Shown here piece after piece: positions 21,561-31,813 of a stretch of 64,000 nt of DNA; position 1 is the first letter of the stretch; the number at the start of each line of letters is the position of its first letter. A model generated the notes under the pieces. The model worked only from the letters and a program-made list of their open reading frames with translations, was not told the DNA's origin and did not search any database. The DNA lies in the NCBI GenBank assembly GCA_023053575.1, contig JAKZAP010000005.1, forward strand, positions 5,456,001-5,520,000, read 5' to 3'. Source of the DNA: Branchinecta lynchi (taxonomy: Eukaryota > Arthropoda > Branchiopoda > Anostraca > Branchinectidae). The position numbers and the translations under genes were made by a program.

Positions 21561-22440
21561 GCCGAACTTAATGGCCATACGTTTTTGGATGATGGCGATG
21601 TGTCAGTTGATATTTTGCTAATTCACTTTGGACCGTGAATTAGCAAAATATTCAAAAAGTGATAAAACCGTGAGTGGTTATTAGGCTACAAGTATTCGTA
21701 GTAAAAAATGCCCGGTTTGGGTTTTAGATTTTTCTTCGGCGATCATTCACTGTTAGCAGAAGTTCAGATGAGCACACCTGTACTGCAGCTTACAGGGTCA
21801 CAAGGGTTTCCTGTCACCAGGGGCATCACAAGTACATTTTTGTGTGTGTGTGTGGGGGGGGGGGGGGGTGCAGAGCCCGCAGTGCCAGAGCCAAATTTTC
21901 TACCAAATCTGTCAGTCAGAAATCCTACCGAATCCTCGAAACTAACAATTTGAGTTTGAGAATAGACGCAAGGAATACGGGAAATCTGTTGTAAATTCTG
22001 TTTTTGGATCGGTTCTATCTTCAAAGAAATTTCATGAGAAGCTGCAAAATCTTAGCGGGAAGCAGAGGCCCACCGTGAACCTTTGCGACCACAGTGCCAG
22101 TCAACCATAAAGTTGAAGAAGAGACAAGAAATATGTGGAAATCTATTGTGCTTTAATGATGCAAGGAAGTTACCAGGCTGTTACGAAAGAATGCTGGCTT
22201 GTTCTATGTCCGTGTGACTTTTTATAGAGTGTACATCAGAATTTTTGTTGAGAGAGTTGATTGATGTCAACTAAATCTTTTGTGACCGCCAAGAGTTTGG
22301 TGACATTAAATGAAACATAATTATTTTGTTCCCTTGTAGGCCACGTAAGGCAGAGGTTGTTGATGCAGCAGTCTAATCACTTGTAGCTCTGAGGCCCTAT
22401 GATTACTTCATCTAGATCTACAAAGTAAAGAGGAAAGTCT
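21561..22440. other. Spacer with an isolated hAT-like terminus
   Basis: CAGGGGCATCACAAG at 21818, followed by a (GT)n tract and a 14-G run (21841-21869), resembles the left end of the hAT elements at 43336 and 17938. I found no matching right end. GAATTAGCAAAATAT occurs twice in inverse arrangement near 21610-21655. No gene. Confidence 0.4.
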
Positions 22441-22444
22441 GAAA

Positions 22445-22892
22445 TCTTATCATATAGGCATTCTTCTCTCTCTGCAGAGCTCTCTGATCGCCTGGAAAAT
22501 GTCCAAAAGAGAGCAATGAGAATCATTCTGGGTGATCATAATATTACATACGAAGAGGCTCTCATTAAACTTGACATTCCTAAATTATCTGTGCATAGAA
22601 ATACTCTTTCAAACAAATTTGGAGCTAAGATAACGTGTTGTCCCCAGATAGCCCATCTATTCCCCCCTCCCGTCTTCCGTGCGTCGGTCCGTGAGGAATA
22701 CTGGCAATCAGTTTTCCCCATATCCCGCAAATTCTTCTACCCAATTTTTACGTAGTTTCATCCCATCATTTATTTCTGGTCATTTCTTGTAAGTGTATTA
22801 GTTAATTTGTTTCTTTTGTGTCTGTGTATTTTGTAAATTTGTATTCCTCTTCTAGCGTTTAGCTATTCGGATTAAGCTTGATTGATTGATTG
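22445..22892 (+). pseudogene. LINE 3' end with (TTGA)n tail
   Basis: The frame LSDRLENVQKRAMRIILGD through NKFGAKITCCPQIAHLF to a stop near 22755 is the extreme C-terminus of a LINE ORF2. The 3' UTR contains TTTGTAAATTTGTATTCCTC and ends GCTTGATTGATTGATTG. The same sequence occurs inverted at 61742-62158, proving a dispersed family with a tetranucleotide tail. Confidence 0.85.
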
Positions 22893-22950
22893 AAACAAAA
22901 AAAAGCTTAGCTCAGGTTTAGTATAATTTATTTCCAGCAGATAAATATAA

Positions 22951-23445
22951 TAGTTGCGTTTTTGTTCGATTTTTGCCTTTCCCTTTTCAGCTTTGGCTTT
23001 TTATCGTTTTCAGGCCTTTTTTAACATTTTCGTGTTTTCGCAAGTTGCCGTTACTACTAAGGACTTTTCACTTTTCTGGGATGAAAACACTATTTTGAGA
23101 AATGCCACTTTAATTGGATTTTACCTGCACTTCAGATTTTTCATCTTTAAAATCCGAGATAGTCTCGAAATACTGACTTTCAATTTGAATCAAATTCCTC
23201 TTTTATTGGATTTTGGGATCAACTGGCTAAAGTAGCGAGGCAAAAAGCCAAAAGGAGAGCGTAACTTGGTCACCTACCAAGTTTGCCTTTTTGCAAAAAG
23301 CCGAGGGAAAAGGCGAAAGTCGGCGTTTGCCTTTTTGATAAAAACGGGAAATTGTCAAACAGTGCTTAGGACCATTTTACGAAAACGCAAAAAAAGTAAA
23401 AAGCCGTCGAAAAGGCGAGTGAAAAGTCGAACAAAAACGCAACTA
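22951..23445. mobile_element. MITE with 19-bp perfect terminal repeats
   Basis: TAGTTGCGTTTTTGTTCGA at 22951 is repeated exactly, inverted, at 23427-23445. Further pairing continues inward (GCCTTTTTG, AAAAAGCC motifs). It is 495 bp with no meaningful coding frame. The target duplication is not clear, so the superfamily is undetermined. It ends 206 bp before the first visible PPP2R3C exon. Confidence 0.8.
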
Positions 23446-23651
23446 ATGATAGGTTGACGAGGATTTCAGCAGTTATCGAGGGGTTCGACTTGTGACGTCG
23501 GCAGCAGTGGTATTATGTAGTTTTTAAGCTCCCATCAGCTATTATTTCCATCATGGATGTCCGTACCTGTTATAAGACAAGTTCTTAACTTAACTTACCG
23601 TAGGAGAATCTGAAGTAGTTTTTTAATTTCTCTTTTATTTCGTTGTACCAG

Positions 23652-23818
23652 TTGCTGCGATGCAGCATTTTGAAGAAAAGAGGCAGATTGATCGTCTTCG
23701 ATTTTACAATCCACCCCAGACTGGTGGGCCCATATTACTTCAGAAGCTGTATGAAGAAGCCAGAACAGGATTCTTGCAGCATAAAAGCAGGGACTTGTTG
23801 GATCACAATGAACTGAAG
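23652..23818 (+). CDS. PPP2R3C: PPP2R3C exon a (first visible)
   Basis: PPP2R3C (B'' gamma, G5PR) is an EF-hand-containing regulatory subunit that recruits PP2A/PP5 phosphatases, in nucleus and cytoplasm. This exon encodes 55 residues including LLQKLYEEARTGFLQHKSR, closely matching the vertebrate family before the first conserved helix region. The acceptor is a T-rich tract plus TTGTACCAG (AG at 23650-23651) and the donor is AAG|GTGAAA at 23819. It enters in phase 2 and leaves in phase 0. The Met at 23660 is internal: the family has ~50 further N-terminal residues. I could not find their exon(s) upstream. Confidence 0.95.
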
Positions 23819-23869
23819 GTGAAAATGAATTTTGAATTTCTCTTTTCTGTCACTACTACTCGTTGAGAT

Positions 23870-24000
23870 TTCAAGGGCTTTTCAAGGAGGCTCTCGGCTA
23901 CCCAAAACAAACTAAGCAAGACAACTTGGTATTTCGATGTCATTTCGACTGCCCATTGCACTTAGCCGGTATTAAGAAGATGTCATGTTGCACGAAAACT
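23870..24000. other. Intron sequence, no feature
   Basis: Short intronic stretch between the exon and a family B fragment; nothing recognised. Confidence 0.4.
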
Positions 24001-24425
24001 CTCAAAGGGGTTGAGATATTTTATTCAAACTTGGCGTGAGGACTCTTTAGATCGAAGTACAGGTTAAGTTCGAAGATGGGCTCTGTAGCTCTACATTTAG
24101 GGGTGGGGGAGGGGTTACAAGTTAAGGGTCGAACAAAATATTTTTAAAAGCTTATGATTCAGAGGTAAACAGTTATGCTGAATCCGAATATGAACATTAT
24201 TTTTCTCGATGGACAAGTAGTTAACCGGGAATCCGGTGAAAGCTGGAGAATTGGAAAAAGAAAAGTTTAATCTAAAGTTGATTAGATGTTCGATTTAGGA
24301 TCAAATAGACATGCTGAATCCGAATATCAATTTAATTTCTTGCCGTACAACCGGATTCCATTTACCCGGAATCTGGCAAAACCGGAAAACTTCTGTAAAC
24401 TTCAAGTTTAAATTGATTCATGTGG
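23985..24425 (+). repeat. Family B fragment (B8, part 1)
   Basis: AAAACTCTCAAAGGGGTTGAG, GGCGTGAGGACTCTTTAG and two internal units (TATGCTGAATCCGAATATG, GAATCCGG) are present. Neither the GGGATCCC 5' palindrome nor the CTTGTT 3' terminus is. Confidence 0.75.
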
Positions 24426-25070
24426 GCGGAGAAGGTGGGTGACACCATAATTTTTCGACTCACAATTACTTGAACACAATTCACTCTGGAAAGCAAGTTC
24501 GCCATTGCTCATTAACTATTCATTGATCTCCTGGCAGAGGTCAAAAGAGTTACTAAAAACCTTCGAGAAGATCGAGTGGCGTGTAAGAGGATTAAAACAA
24601 CTAAGTATATCACCAATATGAACGTTTAGATATGCCGAAGAAGAAATCATCGGCCGGTTTGACGTTTTTGGGTCTCGGAAGCTGAATATTATTTAGCTCA
24701 ATTTCAGAATCTTCAAGAAATCCCTATAACGAATTTAGTATAAATTATGGCGTTTGTTTATTGTGATCTAGTTTACATCCCTCCTTCTTTGGACTTACAG
24801 GAATTCAAAAAGAAAAAACAGAATACAAAATACTAAAAGAAATCGATAATGCAAATAATTAGTTTGATTTTTCCACACGTTTTCCAGATGCCTGCTAAAA
24901 TAAAAATATTTTGTTAGACCCATAGTCAAACTGTAATCCCATCCTCCTCATGTGGGCGCTTCCGACCCGCACCACTAGATACCCCAGCGGTCGGATCGAG
25001 TCGCGACTTCATCTTGAGTCTTTGATGGGGGGGGGGGCTAGACGTTACAAGTGTTAGAATGCTTATGATG
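24426..25070. other. Intron sequence without recognisable feature
   Basis: No gene found. A G-run sits at 25027-25036 (TTTGATGGGGGGGGGGGCTAG). The rest is ordinary AT-rich intron. Confidence 0.35.
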
Positions 25071-25074
25071 CAAC

Positions 25075-25255
25075 TCCTCTAATCTGAAGTTGATTAGAGG
25101 TTTGATTTAGGGGTAAGGGGACATGTTGAATCCGAATATGAAAATTATTTTCTTGTCTTTATTTGCTTGGTCTGGAATCCAGTCAGGACCAGAAATTTAG
25201 CATGAAGTTTTAAATCCCGGTGATATGGTTGATACAGCGCGAGGAAACATGATGC
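25075..25255 (+). repeat. Family B internal unit fragment (B8, part 2)
   Basis: One internal unit (AATCTGAAGTTGATTAGAGG, GGGGACATGTTGAATCCG) and an eroded second one, directly followed by family A sequence. Confidence 0.7.
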
Positions 25256-26071
25256 TGCAGCTTAACTTTGGAATGGGTGATCGGATTTGAGTGAAATTTT
25301 GTAATTGAACATTCTCTGATCTTTTTCATGTCCGGACCGGATCCGACAACAACTTGGGGGGGGGGGGGGGGGGGTACGTGACCGGCTTAGACTGGAGAGA
25401 TCGGGACGGAACTTTGTGGGAATAACTAACAGATGCTCCGGATAAATCATTTACAGAACCGGATTGGCTCAGGCGACTGTGAGGGAGTTTAAGGGGGAGT
25501 CCGGAATTCCGGTGATCGCGAGTAAAGGTACTTGCAGATGTGCTAGCACGATGAAACTTGGCTGGAATAGTAGAAATTCGACAAGATTGGCTTAGAAATC
25601 GCCACTTTCCAAATCGGACCATTCCTTAAAGTACCAATCATGACCGCAAATTAAGAAAAATACTTTTAAGCAAAATTACCATTTTTGCCTAAAGGGTTTT
25701 GCTTACAAATGAGGTTCTAGCTCCCTGAAAGTGCGCATCTTCACCGCAAGGTCGAAAAGTGCTTTTTATCAAACGATACCTTCCAGCTACTAGCAGGCGA
25801 AACCCTAGACGAAGCAGAGGTCTGTCTCCTCGAAACGGGAAATTACGCAGCAACAATTCACAGAAGAAACGTACTTGATATAAATGTCGAAACCATATTG
25901 AAGACCATTGAACCGCCCAACGAAGAAGAGGAGTTCTAGAAATGCTTTTTACAGTACTTTTTACTTACAAGTGTATCATAAAATAATATTCGACAAAAGC
26001 TCCCAAACAAAAAACTCCCGCCAACATTTTGCCTATTCTTGCAAGTGCCATATAAGCTTTCAGCTCTTGTT
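25255..26071 (+). mobile_element. Family A element, 5'-truncated (A6)
   Basis: It begins in an A-type long unit (GATCGGATTTGAGTGAAATTTTG, ATCCGACAACAACTTGG, a G-run at 25356-25373). One or two ~125-bp units follow (CTTAAAGTACC, GGGTTTTGCTTACAAA) at 25627-25790, then a non-repetitive 25790-26030 stretch. The terminus is TTGCAAGTGCCATATAAGC, a TTTCAGCTC hairpin arm and CTTGTT at 26071. The unique stretch may hold a captured coding tail. Confidence 0.75.
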
Positions 26072-26095
26072 TTATTTTGCCAAGCTTTTGCTCGA

Positions 26096-26170
26096 AGTCA
26101 ATGGCCTGGGTTAAAGCTTAAAACAACCAAAGCAGTGTATAATTTTTTAATAGCAGAGCTTAGTTTTACA
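26096..26170 (+). repeat. Fragment of the TTAA-type repeat family
   Basis: GCTTAAAACAACCAAAGCAG followed by a CAGAGCTTAGTTTTACAGTATTC string resembles 34880-34945 and 60888-60965, the right part of a TTAA-flanked MITE family. Only a short eroded piece remains. Confidence 0.5.
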
Positions 26171-26263
26171 GTATTCAGATAGTTTTGAGTATTTGAAGAT
26201 GTGCAAGGTGTGCTTTAAGCCTTTTAATTTTTTCAAATTTTGTTTCTTCCATCATTAGATGTA

Positions 26264-26392
26264 CACTGTCAGAAGTTTCATAATTTACTTAGTTTCATCG
26301 CAACAACAGATTACGTCCCAAATTCGTCTCTTGAGTGTTGTCTGTTGAAACCGTGCATCCTTTTGTTGTCTGTTATGAAACATCTGACAGTG
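26264..26392. mobile_element. Short MITE, CACTGTCAG ends
   Basis: CACTGTCAGAAGTTTCAT at 26264 and its inverse ATGAAACATCTGACAGTG at 26375-26392 form the ends of a 129-bp element. It is flanked by TA on both sides (26262-26263 and 26393-26394), consistent with a TA target duplication of a Tc1/mariner-type MITE. A longer relative lies at 30773-31127. Confidence 0.8.
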
Positions 26393-26699
26393 TAGAACCA
26401 GGCATCTGTCATAGTTTGGAGGAACAGTTTTTATTCTCCGTTTCGTAGCAGAATTCGCAAAATTCCTTCATAGGGTTACAGTAGGGTAAAAAATCAGATG
26501 TGAACTCGTAATCACAAAATTAATGTGACCCGTTGCTTGGAATCCAACAATGGTCGTTGTCCGGTAGAATTTTGCAATCAAGAATGGAAGTTTACTTTAG
26601 TAGGAGCAACGCAGTCTACCACAATCTTTGATTTTGTTTCTAGACCATGACAAACGTTATGTATACACCTGGGAATAGCTTGTCAACCGCGGGTTATAC

Positions 26700-27075
26700 T
26701 GCGTTTACAAGTACAGGAAAACTTGAACAGAAGATCTCGGTGACAAGATTATGTTCACAGGCAGAGGGAAAAAAAATTTCTTCAAAACCAGAAAATCTGA
26801 CAAAAAGAATTCACTAGCCAATCAACAAAAATGTTGAGAGTATTTATGGCATCAGTCCTGATTACTGCTGCTCTCAAAAGCTAGTTAGACTTTTTTTTTG
26901 GTCTTTTTATCAGCTCCGCCGACGAAATTCCTTTCAAGTAGACCAGAATTCCTTTCATCATGAAAGGATTCTCGTCCCGCTAGACTTTTTTTCTAGTCCT
27001 CTTCACGAAAGGAATCCTTTCGAGCCGACCGGAATTCCTTTCTTCTCGACGGGATTTTTTGTCCGTGTAAACGCT
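26700..27075. mobile_element. MITE with GCGTTTACA ends
   Basis: GCGTTTACAAGTACAGGAAA at 26701 pairs with TTTTTTGTCCGTGTAAACGC ending at 27074. The interior has repeated GAATTCCTTTC/GAAAGGAATTC blocks (26930-27040). TAC-containing flanks occur on both sides, but the duplication length is uncertain. It ends about 148 bp before a PPP2R3C exon. Confidence 0.65.
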
Positions 27076-27222
27076 ACATTACCCTGTGCCAATTAATGGT
27101 TATTCGATTCCTATGAAATATTGATACTTACGTGCAATTCAGAAAACGACAATTTAAACTTATTTTTAGTAAGTTGGTGAAGGGTTGGGTTACCAGTTCA
27201 GCCAATAAAATCTGTTTTCTAG

Positions 27223-27504
27223 GCAATATGGATGATCTTGGACAGCTATCAGCTTCCTGGCCTAGCTCCGGAAGAGCAGCTCATTAACTATGCAGACTTC
27301 AAACACGTGGGAAAAAAGGCTGGGCCGAAGTACGCACAGTTCTTCAGTCCAACGGTGTTTGCTAGACTGAAAACCTCCGATTCTCTTGGAAGAATTTCAA
27401 TCCTGGATCTCTTCAACTACATAATGAGGAAAGTGTGGCTGAGGCAGACACGGATTGGGTTGTCACTTTATGATGTGTCAGGACAAGGATACCTTCGGGA
27501 AACG
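27223..27504 (+). CDS. PPP2R3C: PPP2R3C exon b
   Basis: It encodes 94 residues. LINYADFKHVGKKAGPKY and NYIMRKVWLRQTRIGLSLYD match the conserved N-terminal half of PPP2R3C. The acceptor is TTTTCTAG|GCA at 27221-27222 and the donor ACG|GTAAGC at 27505. Both ends are phase 0, which joins cleanly to exon a (NELK-AIWMILD) and exon c. This region forms the first part of the B'' domain, with the start of the EF-hand-like fold (VSGQGYLRE). Confidence 0.97.
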
Positions 27505-28600
27505 GTAAGCTGGTCTTGCTTCTTGCCAAGACATATCTGTGAAGGAAGGGTCATGTATCATAGGTCGTCATATAGGCAAATACGAACTTTTCTGTGACCC
27601 TGGTACAGCATCAGACGTTTGAAAGCACATAACAAAAAATAAAGAACAAAACAAATAATTAACAAATCTTGTGTTGAATTTGTTGAAGGACAGTTGAAAC
27701 AGTTGGAATTTTGTTTTCCTTCCAAAAGATAACGTAAATATTCGAAGATAAATCCTGGTTAACAAGTACATGCAGACTTCCGTTAAATCTTGTCAAAATT
27801 CTGACGGTGTTTTGGCAATCTGGAATTACTAAGTGGTTGCAGCGACTATGAATACCCCGACAAAACTGAGTGGACCTAGAGGTAGCCTATTTACTGTAGC
27901 CTTTTACCCGTCTACTCTACTTCCGTCTTCGCCGTTGCTCATCTCAGAGAAAAAAAAATGCAGAAGGCGTAATCCGCGCGTCCGAAGAACGAATCAGCTT
28001 TGTCTTCTACTTTTCCTCAAGGTGGTTTCACAGAGATATAGCTAACTGTAGAGGTAACGAAACGTGATGTGGGGCGAGTCTACCAACCTGCGCTCTTTAA
28101 CAGCGGAGAAGGTACTGGGAATTACCGACTCCGCATAGTTATAGTACACAGATAGGGAGACGAAGGTTCTATGTAATTATCTGTCCTTGGTTTTGCCCAT
28201 TGCCCCAGTGTCCCGCGCCAGGTTGACGCGACGGTACTTCTTCTAATATCTACAACCACGTTCCACCAAAGCATTCCTCTGAGGGGAATTTCTGACCTAT
28301 CTGTGAATGTTTGTTCGTTGCGGTAGAAAAGTGGGATACTTTCACTGAGTTTCTTGACGTGCAAATTGCTCGACGAAGCAAGAATTGCCACCCGGTTGAA
28401 CTAATGTTTTCTGCCTACTAAAGGCAGATTCGCCTTTGAGCCAGTCATCCGTTTAAAACTGTTTGATACTAATGACAAAGTCAGTACCATAGGTGTCGAA
28501 CAAAAATTGTCTGTTGCTCCTGGCGCTGTATCTGGGTTTTAACAGTGGGGGAGGTTAAGTCATATAATTTGCTTACCAGCCTACTTAAAGGTTTAACTGA
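27505..28600. other. Intron, no recognised feature
   Basis: Intron between exons b and c. I see no element ends or coding exon here. A pyrimidine-rich CTACTTCCGTCTTCGCC segment and AAAAAAAATG at 27952 are unremarkable. Confidence 0.35.
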
Positions 28601-28617
28601 GAAGGCCTGAGATATGA

Positions 28618-28765
28618 AAATCTAGTTACTCATCACTCATTCACTTAAATAGGCTTGAAGACCCTATGAAAATGCGTTACTTCGTTGCTGCACTTTTCAC
28701 GAATAACAGATTTTGAAATAGTGGAATTTTTCTGTCTGATTTGTAGTACCTCTATGTGCTCGTAC
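28618..28765 (+). repeat. Uninterrupted paralogue of the B5 insertion site
   Basis: The sequence from TCTAGTTACTCATCACTCATTC through CCTCTATGTGCTCGTACTT is present here continuously, while at 10160-10240 and 14867-14942 it is split by B5. The break corresponds to position about 28687 (CTTCGTT|GCTGCAC). Probably part of another dispersed repeat. Confidence 0.75.
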
Positions 28766-29150
28766 TTGAGTTGAATGCTTGAGCCTTGCCAGGTGAGTGA
28801 ATCAACCGATAAGCATCTTTAATAAAACGCAGTCGAGAAATCGACCGGAGACAGGACCGAAGCTTGCTCCAAGATCATGTCATCATTCAGGGCGTCCTGT
28901 CTGACAGGACACTGACAATTGTCAGCTGACAGGACACATAAAACGGTATTAGGCGACCAAGGCAGTTAACTAAAACGGCATTTGGATGACAAGACCGAGA
29001 CAAGGCTAAATCGAACGTAGTCTTTTCTAAGTAGTCTTTTCAAAGAACTGGTGATTGAAAAGTCGTGTTTGTGTTCAGATACAAATTTTCCGCGTCATAG
29101 TAGAATTTGTGTTGCGGGGACGGCTGTAGATATTCTGAACGTCACTACTA
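28766..29150. other. Intron, short repeats only
   Basis: GACAGGAC repeats (CTGTCTGACAGGACACTGAC at 28898-28935) form small inverted repeats. No gene. Confidence 0.4.
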
Positions 29151-29151
29151 G

Positions 29152-29438
29152 GAGCCTTTTCCAACCTTCTAACAGTAGTAACTATTAGTTACCATTTTGG
29201 TTCCAACCTCGTGAAAAGTTACTATGCTGACCGTTCCAACCTTGTCAAAATAGTAACTATATGCTTACCACGCTTGGGAGTGTGGTAACTGCGAATCTCC
29301 GTGATTTAGTTTGGCTGGATTAGCCCGTGGCACGATATTTTGCTGAAAATAGAAAAATACGTTCCAGCCTTGACGCCAAAATGCCAGAATTTGTGACGTC
29401 ATGCGTAGTAACTACGGTAAGTAGGGTGGAACACGCTC
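29152..29438. mobile_element. MITE, GAG..GTTCCA ends (copy 1)
   Basis: Imperfect terminal inverted repeats of ~30 bp: left GAGCCTTTTCCAACCTTCTA, right (inverted) GAGCGTGTTCCACCCTACTT. It is 287 bp and flanked by TAG on both sides. A second copy of 286 bp at 59371-59656 has the same ends and ATA flanks. A 3-bp duplication would fit a Harbinger-like origin, but this is inference. It ends 79 bp upstream of PPP2R3C exon c. Confidence 0.8.
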
Positions 29439-29517
29439 TAGAGTAGATAGCGGAAAATGCAAAAATTCCTCGCCCTGCATCATCTCCAAATTTTGACGTG
29501 ATGTTTCTTCTTTGAAG

Positions 29518-29706
29518 GACCTTGAGAATTACATAGACGAGCTGATTCCAACCTTGGCACAGCTGGAAGGTCTGGAGCAGTCGTTCCAACCCTTTTACGT
29601 TTGTACTGCAGTGCGCAAGTTCTTCTTCTTCTTGGATCCACTTCATTCAGGAAAAATTCAAATACAGGAGATTCTTAGTAGCGGATTTCTGGACGATTTG
29701 CTAGAA
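29518..29706 (+). CDS. PPP2R3C: PPP2R3C exon c
   Basis: It encodes 63 residues: LENYIDELIPTLAQLEGLEQ, then YVCTAVRKFFFFLDPLHSGK and IQIQEILSSGFLDDLLE. The FFFFLDP-x-x-x-GKIKI block is a hallmark of PPP2R3C and holds an EF-hand-like loop (DPLHSGKIQIQE). Acceptor CTTTGAAG|GAC, donor GAA|GTGAGT, both phase 0. Confidence 0.97.
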
Positions 29707-30770
29707 GTGAGTATCCCTTGTTATACTTTTACAGCAAAATACATTCTCAAAAAAAGTGCTTTCAGTATTTTTTTTCGGCTGAACTTTCCGTTACTGGAAT
29801 GAGGAATTCGGCTGGAATTTTGTCTGGTCATATTTACAAAAAAAATATTGCCCGATGATAGTGTGAGTTCAAGGCTGACCAGAACATTTGAACTGACAGT
29901 GATTTTCGGCTTATTCTTTGTTTCACTTTTCTGCTGAAATGAGTTTAACTATATGGATGTACGGATGTAGAATTTGTTGGTATGGTGGCGATGGTGCATT
30001 TCACTGCGTAAAAACGTATTTTTCAAATCTGAGCGCATTTGTGTCCGTTTTTGTTGCTAGAAATTCTTTCAAGTGCAAATACATCTAATTGGGTTATGCT
30101 AGAGATTCTTCCAAATGCAAATAAATCTAATTGGGTTATGCTAGAGATTCTTCCAAATGCAAAATAAATAAAATTGTATAGTCTCAGCTTACGGTTCTTC
30201 GTACAAAGAAAAATAAAGGAAATCCTCTTTTCCCGGGCTTACCAAAGTAGCTGGTTTAGGCAGACCTCTTTCACCCAGAAGAAATGTATTCAAATTTTTG
30301 TTTTGTTTTCGTCCTTCCAATTTATGTGTGTAGCCTACATTGGCATGGGCCATTGTCGTTCTTATTTGTAGCTCTACATTCTTACCCCAGGTGGAGCATG
30401 GTATAGGAAGCGGTTTTGTGTCAACAAGATAAGACTTGCTTAATCTATCGAATTTAGGCAGCTTCCTGATTTTGTTTCTGGTAGGGGCTATACGATAGGC
30501 TATACGATTAGTAATAGCAAGTCTCGCGTCCTGTTGGCCGTGTTTCAGAAGCTCACTCCGTATTGAATTTAGAATTTCCACTCCATTTGAGTTTAGTTAT
30601 GCTATGATTCAGTTATGCTGTCTCTCTCTCTGACTCTCTCTCTCTCTGTCTCCCTTTCTCTCTCGCTCTCTCGTTCTCTCTCTGTCGACTTCCGTTATTT
30701 TGCCTCAGATCCGTTTTATAGCTGGGTATATAGTGCGATTCTCCTACGTATCTACCCGTCCTTTCGTTCG
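29707..30770. other. Intron with CT-rich microsatellite
   Basis: A duplicated segment TTGGGTTATGCTAGAGATTC occurs at 30091 and 30133. A (CT)n/(TCTC)n tract lies at 30619-30682. 30189-30600 has a 130-residue minus-strand frame with no recognisable similarity, which I do not call a gene. Confidence 0.4.
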
Positions 30771-30772
30771 TA

Positions 30773-31127
30773 CACTGTCAGAAGTTTCATTACACAAGGA
30801 TGTGCGATCTCTACAGATAATGCGTAAAAGATAACACTTCGGATGTTGTCTGTTGTGTTTGAAAATGTTATGCATAATAAGCGTTATCATCAGGAAGAAC
30901 GCCAAAAAGCATCTGCTGAGCTTTCCGACATCATGCCGGTAAAGAATAAAGTCAGTAGATGCTTTTTTTGGCTGTTATTTTGCTCTTCCTAGCAAAGCTT
31001 GTTATGCTTAAAATTTCATGCATAACGTTTTCAAACACAACAGATAACGTTCCAAGTGTTATCTTTTACACATTGTATGTTGAAACCGCGCATCCTTGTG
31101 TTATCTGTTATGAAACTTCTGATAGTG
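30773..31127. mobile_element. MITE/foldback, CACTGTCAG ends, beside an acceptor
   Basis: The arms CACTGTCAGAAGTTTCAT and (inverted) CACTATCAGAAGTTTCAT, with continued pairing (ACACAAGGATG, AAAGATAACACTT, AACGTTATGCAT-like centre), make almost the whole 355 bp palindromic. It belongs with the 129-bp element at 26264. The right end is 25 bp before PPP2R3C exon d. Confidence 0.8.
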
Positions 31128-31152
31128 GAGCATAGAGATTTCTCTCTTGCAG

Positions 31153-31289
31153 TTGAGGGACGAGGACTTGCCGAAAGACAGTCAGATTCAGAATTGGTTC
31201 TCAGCATCATCAGCTTTGAAGGTATATGGTCAGTACTTGAACTTGGATAAGGATCACAATGGCATGCTAAACAAACAGGAACTCTCCAA
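31153..31289 (+). CDS. PPP2R3C: PPP2R3C exon d
   Basis: It encodes 45 residues plus two bases. It contains the canonical EF-hand loop DKDHNGMLNKQE (Asp1, Asp3, Asn5, Asn9, Glu12 present) after YGQYLNL, the calcium-binding site characteristic of B'' subunits. The acceptor is TCTCTCTTGCAG|TTG and the donor CCAA|GTAAGT at 31290, leaving in phase 2. The next exon, supplying G of the AAG codon, is 27.2 kb away. Confidence 0.97.
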
Positions 31290-31385
31290 GTAAGTGAAAC
31301 TGAGGCGTACCGTTGTGAACTCGGTAATCGTCTGTCCTTTAAGTGGGATCTCTATCGGGCAAAATTATAGCCCTCCATAAAGGAG

Positions 31386-31813
31386 ATGATAAAAGAGACA
31401 TTTCCAACTGGAGACCAATATCTATTCTACCGCTGTTCTCATTCTACAGTAAATGCCGTTCATCACCTTTTAGATTGTGTAAAAAGTGCGTTTGAAAATA
31501 ATTTGATTCCTCTAAAGGCGTTTGACACTGTGGATTTACTGAATAGGCTGCGGAATCTTGGAATTAAGGATACGGCATTAAGTTGGTTTCGTGTCTTACC
31601 TGTACGGAAGATCAGTGAAGGTGCTGATGAGTGACATATCTAATGCAGCTATGCCTATAAATTGTTGTGTTCCACAAGGGTCAGTCCTTGGCCCGTTACT
31701 CTTCTTGGTATATGTGGATACTCTTCAATTTTATCTAAACTATTCAGTTTTAACCCCTTTCGCCGATGATACAGCTATCACAGTGTTCGCCCGGACTTCG
31801 AAAGAGCTTGTGC
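31386..31813 (+). pseudogene. LINE reverse transcriptase fragment, part 1
   Basis: Two overlapping plus-strand frames joined by a frameshift near 31600 give the RT palm: FDTVDLLNRLRNLGIKDTAL, then VPQGSVLGPLLFLVYVDTL and the catalytic PFADDTAITV. A family B element cuts it after TSKELV at 31813, and the element continues at 33261. The N-terminal part is missing. Confidence 0.85.

Noticed and set aside
30189..30581. 130-codon minus-strand frame in the intron after exon c
   Set aside because: No recognised domain, no splice or start context, and composition like neighbouring noncoding DNA.
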